The translations under genes and the position numbers were made by a program. This document shows, piece by piece, positions 43,886 through 53,086 of a stretch of 64,000 nucleotides of DNA. Each line of letters opens with the position of its first letter. The first letter of the stretch is position 1. A model generated the notes under the pieces. That model had not been told where the DNA came from, made no database searches, and was given only the letters and a program-made list of their open reading frames with translations. The DNA comes from Seminavis robusta (lineage: Eukaryota; Bacillariophyta; Bacillariophyceae; Naviculales; Naviculaceae). Where the stretch lies: the NCBI GenBank assembly GCA_903772945.1, contig CAICTM010000123.1, positions 1-64,000 on the forward strand. Direction: 5' to 3'.

Positions 43886-44441
43886 TTGCTGTGATTGAGG
43901 AGTTCAGGTTGAGTGCCAGTGTTCCTGTCTCTTTTGAAAAATTCTTCTTTTTCATCTATTTTAAATCAGACGTGCCTTGAAGCTTGATTTCCCGTCTTGA
44001 GTCCCTGGAGATTGAGTGGAATCAGAATCTTCAACCATTCCATCCACATGCAATTTTGGCTGGATAAAACTATCATAGTTTTCTTGGACCGTAACAATCT
44101 GCACGTATTGAGTGATACAACAACACGAAGAATAGAGTCTTCTTCCAGCTTTTGACAAACTCTCTCGAACAGGATCTTTCTTTACAAGTCGTATTGGATA
44201 CTTTTTGCTTCAATGAATGGTAGCTTGGTGACTGCTCTGAAAAAATGACTTGTAACATCACCCGGTAGAATAACGTTGTGGTTTTCTCTTTGCAAATCTA
44301 TCTATCTATTGTGTTGCTTAGTAGTTAGAAGACTCATTCCGCCCATTGGAAGGTGCAAGAGTTAGAGAAGAGGTGGGATGGAGTGCTTCCCGCCCCCCAG
44401 GTGCCATTGAATCGATTGATTCAATTCAATCATTCTACACT
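43886..44441. other. Intergenic, no gene seen
   Basis: AT-richer spacer with short frames only. The end (about 44411-44433) carries direct ATTCAAT/ATTGAT repeats. Confidence 0.45.
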
Positions 44442-44985
44442 TGTGAAAGCTACCCATTTATGTCTCCGTGGATCTCGCAAAGCCAAACCATTTGGCCCCC
44501 GTAATGGTCCTCACTTTCTTGCCCCTGATCCCACAGGACCTCTGTGGAAACGTCATTCGTGCCAAATTACTTAGGAGACGATACACCGCTGCATAGGAGA
44601 CGATCGAAATGATTTAGGAGACGAAAGCAATCGTCTCCTATACTTAAGAGACGATTCAGTAGGAGACGATCGTTTCGAAATAGGAGACGATCCGAAAGAT
44701 TTAGGAGACGATACCATACAGTTTACATGGTACACTTAGGAGACGATCCGTTGAGAATAGGAGACGATCCCTTGAAAATAGGAGACGATTTTAGAGGAGA
44801 CGAAAGATTTAAGAGATGATCCGTTTCGTCTCCTATTTTTAGGAGACGAAATCCTTTAAATAGGAGACGATCAAAAGGATTTAGGAGACGATCGGTAGCA
44901 CGACTCGAGTTTCCACAGAGGTCCAGAACCTAGTCCTGAATTTCGACTGTTCTTTGCTTTTAAGCCTGGCCCCGGCTGGCTTCCG
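44442..44985 (+). repeat. Dispersed repeat, second copy, split by an insertion
   Basis: 44442-44535 and 44925-44985 match the uninterrupted copy at 12552-12672 (blocks CATTTATGTCTC, TTTGGCCCCCG and TAAGCCTGG). The 389-bp inverted-repeat element sits between them. Confidence 0.6.
44536..44924. mobile_element. 389-bp inverted-repeat element filled with TAGGAGACGAT repeats
   Basis: Exact 16-bp inverted ends GGACCTCTGTGGAAAC (44536-44551) and its complement (44909-44924), with a weaker inner match TCGTGC(C/T)A. The interior holds 17 copies of TAGGAGACGAT or close variants. Direct copies start near 44572, 44594, 44615, 44645, 44660, 44681, 44702, 44737, 44758, 44779, 44792, 44810, 44840, 44861 and 44882; two copies are inverted, at 44630 and 44825. 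Spacers vary (about 10-35 bp) and are AT-rich. No target-site duplication is obvious and there is no coding capacity. It sits inside a dispersed repeat whose other copy lacks it, which supports mobility. Inference: a non-autonomous DNA transposon in which the motif is a binding site repeated many times. Confidence 0.7.
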
Positions 44986-45032
44986 TAGATATTTACCCTA
45001 CTCTAAACCGTAGATAATTACCCTACTCTAAA
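44986..45032 (+). repeat. Two tandem copies of a 23-bp unit
   Basis: CGTAGATATTTACCCTACTC and CGTAGATAATTACCCTACTC, each followed by TAAAC. Confidence 0.8.
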
Positions 45033-45165
45033 CCCCCGTACACTTATCTGGTGGATTGGTCTGCGATACAATCGGGACTTGAGTTCAGTCCTCTAAGATT
45101 GATAGCTAGTGATTGGATTCGCGAAGACTAGGGTTTGGGGTTACTGAGAGTTGCGTAGTACCGCC

Positions 45166-45693
45166 TCATGAAGCATCCATTGCTGCCGCTGGCATGGCAA
45201 TGGCGTCTTTGAGCAGGAAGTCAAGTATAAGTAGACGATGAGGCAAGCAGGGAACGAAAAAGCGTTCTGCCCTAGAACGGGCCTGTGCTGGATTTTCTCC
45301 GGCGACAAGAAACGTGAAGCAGCCATCCTCCCCAATGTTTTCTTCGGTGTCCTTGTCTGGGAAGAGTTTCAGGATATATTCGTGCAGCTTTTGGCGGGGC
45401 CATTCTTCTGGCGTCCACGTGATTCCTTTCGCAACCTCGGATATTTCCCCTGGAATGATAGGGCCGGCCTCCTCGCTAACGATGGTGTAAGTGGTTTCTC
45501 CAACATGCAACGTGTAGCGTTCTTCAAGAGGTTTCACCCGCATTTTGCCATTCATTGCGGCAATGTAATTGGCAATTGGCTTTTTGTCGGTTATTGCCAA
45601 CACCAAAACTCTGTGTTCCTGGGCAAAATGGTAGATTCTTGTCAGAAGTGTGGAATCTGCAAGGCTACGATAGCTAGTACGGTGGCTAGTATC
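45166..45693 (-). CDS. Unrecognised protein, 5' end missing or unusual
   Basis: The minus-strand frame is open from a TGA at 45694 to the TGA at 45166, and everything from about codon 15 reads as protein: S-T-L-L-T-R-I-Y-H-F-A-Q-E-H-R-V-L-V-L-A-I, then V-K-P-L-E-E-R-Y-T-L-H-V-G-E and R-A-E-R-F-F-V-P-C-L-P-H. Yet the first in-frame ATG is internal (45555), and the upstream codons look conserved. A good acceptor (CCTTGCAG) ends at 45657, so this may be the last exon of a spliced gene, but no partner exon was found before the satellite array at 45.98 kb. Alternatively it is a 5'-truncated gene remnant. No domain was recognised. Confidence 0.45.
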   Translation of the reverse strand, partial: DTSHRTSYRSLADSTLLTRIYHFAQEHRVLVLAITDKKPIANYIAAMNGKMRVKPLEERYTLHVGETTYTIVSEEAGPIIPGEISEVAKGITWTPEEWPRQKLHEYILKLFPDKDTEENIGEDGCFTFLVAGENPAQARSRAERFFVPCLPHRLLILDFLLKDAIAMPAAAMDAS

Positions 45694-45984
45694 TCATAGT
45701 CTAGATACCTCTTTTTTCTTTTGGACTTCACTCTACTAGCTAGTGATACTCTAGCTAGCTACGGCAGCTCAAACTCAAACAGGTGCCGTGCGCCGCAATG
45801 GTTTCCTTTCGTGTTTTGGTCTTTAGTGGCTGGGGAGAGCCTCGAAGCTTTGTTTTACAAGCTCTTGGTTGCAGCACCCTAGATTTGGTACTGTACTAGT
45901 AATAACTACTAGCTAATACTCAGTAACAATAACCTTATCATTCTACTTTGTATTCGGCTTTTTTTCAGCGTTCGTCTCCTGTTT

Positions 45985-47275
45985 CCTCAGTTTACTCGCT
46001 ACTTGGATCCTTATGACGAATACATGCACAACCGAATATTCTCAATCCAGCCATTGTAGCCAGTTACCGTAGAGTTACATCGATCCGTGACAGTAACGAA
46101 CGCACTCAGGTTCCGCTTTACTGGCTATACTCCGTTACCCGTGCCTTGCTTTGGATCCTTATGACGAATACATGCACAACCGAACATTGTCAATCCAGCC
46201 ATCGTAGCCAGCTACCGTAGAGTTCATCGATCAGTGACAGTGGCAACAGTACCGAACACACTCAGGTTCGACTTTGCTCGCTGCACTCGGTTACCTCGCA
46301 TTGGATCCTTATGACGAATACATGCACAAAACCGAATATTGTTAATCCAGCCATTGCAGCCGGCTACCATACAGTTACATCGGCGACAGTGTCAAATCAA
46401 CAGTACAAACACACTCAGGTTCCGCTTCTGTGCTACACTCCATCGGTACCTTGCATTTGATCTTATGACAATACATGCACAACCGAACATTATCAATCCA
46501 GCCATCGTAGCTAGCTATCGTAGAGTTTATCGATCGGTGACAGGGGCAACAGTACGAACACACTCAGGTTCGACTTTGCTCCCTCACTCGGTTACCTCGC
46601 TGGATCCTTATGACAAATACATGCACAAAACCGAATATTGTTAATCCAGCATTGAGCCGGCTACCGTACAGTTACATCGGGACAGTGTCAACAGTACCGA
46701 ACACACTCAGGTTCCGCTTTGCTGGCTACACTCCGTTGCCGTATCTTGCATTGGATCCTTATGACGAATACATGCACAACCGGACATTATGAATCCAGCC
46801 ATTGTAGCCGGCTGCGGTAAGCTACATCGACGACAGTGGAACAGTAACGAAAGTTCGCTTTACTCGCTAGTTACCGGTACCTCGCATTGGTCCTTATGAC
46901 GAATACATGCAAAGAATATTTCAATCCAGCCATTGTAGGCAGTTACCGTAGAGTTACATCGATCCGTGACAGTGGCAACATACCGAACACACAGTTCCGC
47001 TTTCTGGCTACACTCTGTTACCGGTACCTTGCATTGGATCCTTATGACGAATACATGCACTACCGAACATTGTCAATCCAGCTTGTAGCCAGCTATCGTA
47101 GAGTTCATCGATCGGTGACAGTGGCAACAGTACCGAACACACTCAGGTTCGACTTTGCTCGCTGCACTCGGTTACCTTGCATTGGATCCTTATGACGAAT
47201 ACACGCACAACGGAATATTGTCAATCCAGCCATTGTAGTCAGCTGCCGTATAGCTGGTGGCAACAGTACTTGACT
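45985..47275 (+). repeat. Satellite array: ~148-bp unit, alternating two subtypes
   Basis: Units begin with GGATCCTTATGACGAATACA or a variant at about 46005, 46153, 46303, 46458, 46602, 46753, 46889, 47037 and 47184 (spacing 136-155, mean about 147). Each contains AATCCAGCCATTGTAGCCAG, a CATCGAT...GTGACAGT block and ACACACTCAGGTTC. Subtype A reads GGTTCCGCTTTGCTGGCTAC and subtype B GGTTCGACTTTGCTCGCTGC. They alternate A-B-A-B through eight units, so the real period is a dimer of about 295 bp. Open frames through it are by-products. Confidence 0.9.
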
Positions 47276-48505
47276 TGCGCATACAGGAAAATGGGTACCG
47301 ACACAGGAATCACCACCAAAACAGTAGGAAATAACAAGAAGAGATGAATCCGGTAGGAGGATCCACTCTCTTGTGTGTTGTCGAGTAGCTAGCCTCGCTC
47401 CTGTTCCCTTTCAATGACTCGACGACGATAGGCTCCTCTGTTCAGGCTGTTGGTAGGGCTGGAGTTAACAGAGCCTCCTCCTCCGTAGCGGTAGCCTCTC
47501 ATCCTCTTGTTATCCGGAGCGGTCGATCGAAAAGGACTCGACAATGGTACTTCATCGGCCGTCGGCAGTGCAGCAGAGAAAACAACAAATAGATATGATT
47601 TTTGTTTTCTGTGCTGAACTGAAGAAAACCAGCGACTTACCCTTGCTTTTCAAATTGCACCAACTTGGCCGTCATGAGCCGAGAACTGACTGCCTTCTGC
47701 GGTCCATAGGATTGAATGAGGGATGGCTTTCGCTTCTACACCGGAGACGACCGGCTTGAGTGAGGCTTGGATAACAGAGGTGCGACGATTCGATTCGAAT
47801 AATTAAAACAACTCACCTGTTGATGGCCGAGATCTGACTGCCTTCCCATGGTCCATAGAAATGAATGAAGGATGGCTTTCGCATCTACACCTCCAATATC
47901 ACTCTTGATAATAGGCTTACCTCAAATCGATCGGTCGATTGGATAAAGCACTGTTGTCGGCCAAGCTTGGATTTACCTCCTGTTTACCATACGAATTCAA
48001 TGAGGGAGAGAAGTCGGTGCTGCGCCTTCAATAATGGACTTTCGGTGCGATCAGTTTATCCTTAACCTTAGCAACTTCAACGGTTCTTTTATCCACAAAT
48101 CGATCTATTTTTGTCGAACAAGAACCTGTTACTGGTACTTACCGTAAGGGCACGTTAAATAACGTTACATACAGGTTTGGTACTTACGGATTCACATGAC
48201 CGTTGATTCTGCAACTGAAGTGCGGCTACTATAATTTACACAGTAAACGCCGGCAAATTGATTTCAGAGTGCAACTGAGGGGGTAACCAAAAGGTGCGTC
48301 GTCTCAGGAGACGTAATTCCACTCATCTACCGAAAGTTGGATCCTAGTACTACGTGTAGTAAAGAAGTATTCTCGAATGTTCAAAGCTCGAGTTCGCTTG
48401 CTTGAGCTCCATCTTACATTGTTGTTCTCTAAAAGTCATCTAATAGGATGTGAACGTGCATCTAGCTCGGGGCTTGCCGCAACAGAATTTGGAATTGTTA
48501 TGCTG
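47276..48505. other. Intergenic with a spaced duplication
   Basis: About 65 bp at 47681-47745 recurs at 47827-47891 (shared: CTGACTGCCTTC, GGTCCATAG and GGATGGCTTTCGC), start to start about 147 bp. No gene is recognised. The stretch ends with the CTG target-site copy of the Harbinger element. Confidence 0.6.
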
Positions 48506-48712
48506 GGGGGTGCCTCAAACCAACTCCACTTGGCTGACTGTTTCCTAAACTGTCCTAAGATATCCACAACCAACTTTTTCAATGTTGTTTCTGTTACTAA
48601 TGTTAGCCTATGCATTTCCCTATTCATTAATTCATTGCCCCCATCACCACTTGCTGCTGTTGTCATTGTTGTAGTTGCAGTTGCCCTAACCATCACTGTT
48701 GTTGTTGTTGTC

Positions 48713-50116
48713 TTAGCCAAAGAGGAAAGACATGAAGCCAAAATAGGAAGAAGAAGGAGGCTTCTTGGGAGTGGCAGCCCGCTTCTTGGGAGTAGAGGGC
48801 TTCTTGCCTCCATCCATGTCAACGTCATCATCACCATCACCACCGCTACCCTTCTTGGGGGTGGTACGCGGCTTCTTGGCACGGCCACCTCCACCACCAA
48901 AATTGTCAAAATCATGGTAGTCGTCGTCATCACATTCGTCCCACGATCCATCAATGCGGAGGCCACCACTTTTTCCACGGAACTGGCGAGGCTTGTCTTC
49001 CTTGAAGAACACAGTGACCACATAGGATGGAGCAACCGTGGCACCACTGCCAGAGGCAATGTGATCAATCTCATAGAGGGATTGATGATCGCGAACTGGG
49101 CGTTCACGGAGGCCAAGCGCCCATGAATCAAGAGCCACAAGCTCACTCTTCCGCCCATCCGGCCAGGGGACAGTCACGTCCTCTTTCTCATAATCAACAC
49201 CAGCAGCAGTGTCCATCCAGCACACATCATCAAGCTCGGTGGCAATGCGGACTGCCAAATCCGTATTCTGGTCCTTCCAACGCTGCTTGCAAAGGGAGAT
49301 ACCCTTGCTGAGTTCCGGGGCAATGTCACATTCAACATTCACATGATTCGGATTGTCATAGGACGGCTGGATCTCCATCGTCCTGAGCACTGCACCAGGG
49401 GGCACACAGATCTGGATTCCCAGGACGTTGACCATCTTCACAACATCACCGCGGATCTTCACCCCATCAAGGGTAAACATCTTGATTTTCATATCTGTGT
49501 TTGTCAGGTCTAAATTCAAACTCTCAAATGCACCGTAGAGATCCTCTAGGTTCTCTTCGGTCTTCGTCTTTCGCTGCTTCTTGGCTGACTTCTTCTTGGG
49601 TGGTTCCGGTTCTGGTTCCGGTTCCTCGGCGTCAGGTGGACCAGCAAATGGGATTTCCGGATCAGGATTGGGCTCTGCTCCCTCGGGATCGTCTTCTCCA
49701 AGATCTCCTGGTTGCTGGGGGTTATTGGTGGCACAGCTACCGGCAAGGCCAGAGTCGGTCAAACCAGATTCACGCTGGAACGAGGAGGTGTAACCTGGAC
49801 ACGAAGTGTTAGTTATAGCTCATGATGAAAAGGATGAAAAGACAGGTAACTTACCGGCTGCACTAAGAAGCCAGTTCTTGAAACGGTTGACTTGTCGGTG
49901 GAAATTCGCGCGGACGAGCTTGGTATGGTCGTTATCGGGGCCAGGATGGTCACCAGCGATGGTCTGGACCAAAACTTCGTTCTCAGAAAGGAAGGTTTCC
50001 CAAGAGAAGTCTCCGTCGGAAGGAGAGATATCGAGTGCTTTGGCTGCCAAAGCTTGTTTTATGAACCAACGAACCATGTTGGCCGCGTGAGGTCCATTTG
50101 GTTTGAACTTCGCCAT
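48713..50116 (-). CDS. Harbinger accessory protein, S/TPKK-tailed, two exons
   Basis: Exon 1 50116-49855, a 60-nt GT-AG intron (49854-49795, GTAAGT...CCAG), exon 2 49794-48713; 447 residues, the join splitting one Gly codon. Residues 1-87 are a compact helical domain (W-F-I-K-Q-A-L-A-A-K, then R-Q-V-N-R-F-K-N-W-L-L). A proline/acid linker leads to the basic stretch P-K-K-K-S-A-K-K-Q-R-K-T-K (about 153-165), a likely nuclear signal. The middle (170-390) is globular and unrecognised. The tail repeats T-P-K-K, S-T-P-K-K-R and A-T-P-K-K, the minor-groove-binding S/T-P-K-K motif of histone H1. In Harbinger elements the second gene usually encodes a Myb/SANT-like DNA-binding partner; I see no clear SANT signature, so this may be a different partner type. 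Confidence 0.8.
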
Positions 50117-50469
50117 ATTGCTGATTTGTGAGCCCAAATGAGCGAGATCAAGTCCATCTTGGCTCCAAAGGTAACGACGCCAACGACGTCAACAACCACA
50201 CACAATGCTGTAAGTAACAGCGCCGAGATTTTCGTGCAAAGGACCATGGTCGGCTATTTACGGAGGCAAATTCGAATTGACTGCGAGCTGGAGAGTAGCT
50301 TTTTGAAGTGTGCGCGAGGAGATTGTGGCTGAATTGGCTCGGAGTTAGATCGCAGAAGATCGCAGATTCGAACACTTAGATTGCACGTAGCTTCTACTAA
50401 TTCCCTCTTACAACAAGACATTTCTGCCATTTTCCCCTTCCGAGTGCAAGCGTTTGTAAACACCTTGAC

Positions 50470-50620
50470 TCGCCTTTCACCGCCTTCAACCGCCTGCAAC
50501 CGCGCCGGACCGACCTCAACCACTCTCTTTACCGCCTGGTTCACCGCCTGTTTACCACCTTCAACCGCCTTCCACCGCGCTCCACCGCCTGCAACCGCTC
50601 TCAACCGATGGTTCTCGCGT
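50470..50620. repeat. CAACCGCC/CACCGCCT interspersed repeat between the two Harbinger genes
   Basis: About a dozen copies of (C/T)(A/C)ACC(G/A)CC spaced roughly 7-15 bp, such as CACCGCCTTCAACCGCCTGC. They lie in the shared upstream region of the two divergent genes, so they may be binding sites or simple-sequence expansion. Confidence 0.6.
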
Positions 50621-51296
50621 GCTAGCGACCTTCAACGGCTCGTGCCACCTTTTGGCTTCTCATTTGGTGCATTTTGCTTCTTTTCCGGGTTTGCTTTAGC
50701 TAGCTTTTGCTTCTTTTTCTCGCTGATTCACATACTGTATTTGTTTCGTGGATCAACGTTCAAATAAATCTTTGAGAGACAAAAGAACAGCCTGTTGTCA
50801 AATTTGGAGGCCTAGGACGGCCTAGGACAATTTCAATTCTGACGCAGAGTCTGATGTAGAATCTACCTTTAAATGGGCCTGACCGTCAACCAAAAATGGA
50901 ATGTCACAGTTCCTTTGACACGTCAGTAGAATCGGCAACGTCAGTGTCAATGTCAGCGTCAAAAGCTTCTTTTTCTAATACTATTTACAATCAACTCGAA
51001 CCAACTCGATCCATTCGGAAGATTTGGCGGTTGGAATCGTTCGTTGGGTGGATTGTGTATTGGTTGGTTGCATGTGAATCTCGCTAAAACGCTCTCGCTT
51101 TAAGTCCAGCTGGATGTCGCTGAAAACGATGAAAATGTCCGACGAAGCCATTTCATGTAGAATCTGTACGAGGGGAATGGGAACTTATTCTCTTCTGTGG
51201 CGCTTGCTCTTTTCTTTTCCTCCATCTCATTATTTTCGTTCCTCGCTCATCCAACCACCATGACCTTGCTCCGTTGCTAGCAGCCGCCGCAATCAT

Positions 51297-51350
51297 CCAA
51301 CACCAACACCACCAACACCACCAACACCACCAACACCACCAACACCATCA
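51297..51350 (+). repeat. (CAACACCAC)n tract in the transposase leader
   Basis: CACCAACACCACCAACACCA repeats run up to 3 bp before the transposase ATG, so they form the end of its 5' leader. Confidence 0.8.
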
Positions 51351-51352
51351 AC

Positions 51353-52254
51353 ATGACGACGCTCTTTGCGACCGAAGGAAGCTTCCTCTTGGCGGCCCAG
51401 CAAATCGTCAAGGCAAGAAAGAACCGGAACTTCAAATCTTACTTTGGTACCAGTCCAAAAGTGATGGCTGTGGCATGGAACATGTTTATTCATGGGTGCA
51501 AGGAGGCTCTCAAGTTCAAGCATCTCTTGTGGGCTTGTATGCACTTGAAGATCTACAGCACAGAAACGGTGCTTGCTGGCATGGCAGGAGTGGTCGAAAA
51601 CACCTTTCGAAAGTTTATTTGGATTGTGATTCCCTTGCTTTGTGGGTTGGTTCCTCGAGTGGTAAGTCGCTGGCTCATGCCCTGCAATTGCTCGCTCCTT
51701 TCTGCTGCTAACCTGTCTTGTTTCAGATGAAGTTGTCAGGTCGATTCCTCGCAGACAAAGGCCGGACGTGCAAGTTGACTGTGGACTGCACTGATTGCAT
51801 GCTATTGGAACCTTCCCCTTTCTCCAAGAAGTGGTACTGCTTCAAGCACAAGTGTGCTGGTTATCGCTATGAGGTTGGCGTCTGCATCCAAACCGGCTAC
51901 ATTGTCTGGATCAATGGTCCTTTCAAATGTGGCACCTGGAATGACTTGAGCATCTTCCGTCGCAATCTGAAGCATCGGTTACTTCCTGGTGAGATGGTGG
52001 AGTGCGATGCTGGCTACCGGGGTGACCCAAAATGCCGCCACAAGCACGTCTTTCTCACCGATCGTGATGCTCGTGCCAAGGCACGTGCCCGGGCCCGCCA
52101 TGAGAATGTCAACAGCGAAATCAAGAAGTGGAAGTGCACGGCCACACCATGGCGGCACGAAAGGGCAAAGCACAAGCTGTGCTTTGGGGCGGTGGCCGTG
52201 CTTACCCAAATCGGGTTCCAGGTGCACGGCATTCCCCACCATGTCACTTACTAG
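51353..52254 (+). CDS. Harbinger-type DDE transposase, two exons
   Basis: Exon 1 51353-51661, a 65-nt GT-AG intron (51662-51726, GTAAGT...TTTCAG), exon 2 51727-52254; 278 residues, phase 0 join R-V | M-K-L. The N-terminal 100 residues are helical (W-N-M-F-I-H-G-C-K-E-A-L, then E-T-V-L-A-G-M-A-G-V) and resemble the helix-turn-helix region before the catalytic core. The core resembles the DDE_Tnp_4 family: L-T-V-D-C-T-D-C (D123 or D126), V-E-C-D-A-G-Y-R-G (D197) and R-H-E-N-V-N-S-E-I-K (E229, seven residues before the Lys as in the family). A Cys-rich patch (C141, C146, C156, C171) is unusual. The enzyme would cut and paste the element ending in the 21-bp inverted repeats. Confidence 0.85.
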
Positions 52255-52599
52255 TTGGTGGCGACGGCGGCAGCAGGATCGAAGCCTGATAGAGACTTTT
52301 TGCTTTGTTCTGCTTGGTTTGAAGAGTTTTACTTCAGAGCAAAGAGTTTCTTTCAGGCTTCTTCTCTGCTGTTTACTCTACAATCTGTGGCAATGGGAAT
52401 GGGAAATTTTAATCTAGAGTTAGCAGTTGCACCACCACCATCTTTTTGTTTTTCTCGTTTAGCTGCTATAGCAGCCTCAATAACTAGCTAGGCAACCACC
52501 TGGAACAAACCACCTCTCGAGCCACCAGGCGTCTTCCGGTAGTGGAAGACAGTAGAGGACATAATCAGTTATGCAGAGTTGGTTTGAGGCACCCCCCTG

Positions 52600-53086
52600 A
52601 GTGTCGGTCCATGGCGTGGGATGGCCCGCGCCGAACGTGGGGGCTACCGGGGGCTACCGAAACAGCCCAAGGGTCTTTGAGTCCCTGAATACTTTACTAT
52701 GGTACCTGGTACCGTATGCCATACCATCACGGATGTGGAGGTGCAACCACGGACACTGCGTCTGCCCCCGGCCCAGTTTGAGTTGCAATCAAGGTCGTCG
52801 ATCGGAGGACTGTACATGTACGGTGGCAGTCCTCGGTGAAAGTTTTGTAGAACTCGGTGCAACATGTTCTGATCTGCTGCTGCTGCTGAGGATATCGATA
52901 AATCGCTACTAGAAAAAGTAATACACAGAGTAGTCGATACATAAGCATCTAGCTAACAGCTACTCTCTGGGTATAGTACTGCGATGTCGGTCCACCAGAC
53001 CCTTCTATAGGCCACCTGGTGCCACCATAGCATAGCTTTATTTTAAAAAGATGTTGTATCGTTACGGCATTGGAGTTCAGTAGTAA
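52600..53086. other. Intergenic, no gene seen
   Basis: Short frames only. Contains GGTACCTGGTACCG near 52701 and a duplicated GGGGGCTACCG at about 52639-52660. Confidence 0.5.

Larger units (their letters stand above)
48506..52596. mobile_element. PIF/Harbinger-type DNA transposon, structurally complete
   Basis: Terminal inverted repeats are perfect over 21 bp: GGGGGTGCCTCAAACCAACT plus C at 48506, and its complement ending at 52596. Both sides carry CTG (48503-48505 and 52597-52599), a 3-bp duplication of the CWG type reported for PIF/Harbinger. Inside are two divergently transcribed, intron-containing genes without stops: a DDE endonuclease on the plus strand and a basic-tailed protein on the minus strand. 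This is the two-gene layout of the superfamily, where a DNA-binding accessory protein works with the transposase. The 4,091-bp length and uninterrupted frames suggest recent activity. Confidence 0.88.

Noticed and set aside
44572-44892. CRISPR array
   Set aside because: The repeat is only 11 bp, occurs in both orientations, and spacers vary from about 10 to 35 bp; the host is eukaryotic.
48377-49158. Long plus-strand and second minus-strand frames over the Harbinger partner gene
   Set aside because: Shadows of the repetitive TPKK coding region; their composition (long valine/threonine runs) is an artefact of the real frame.
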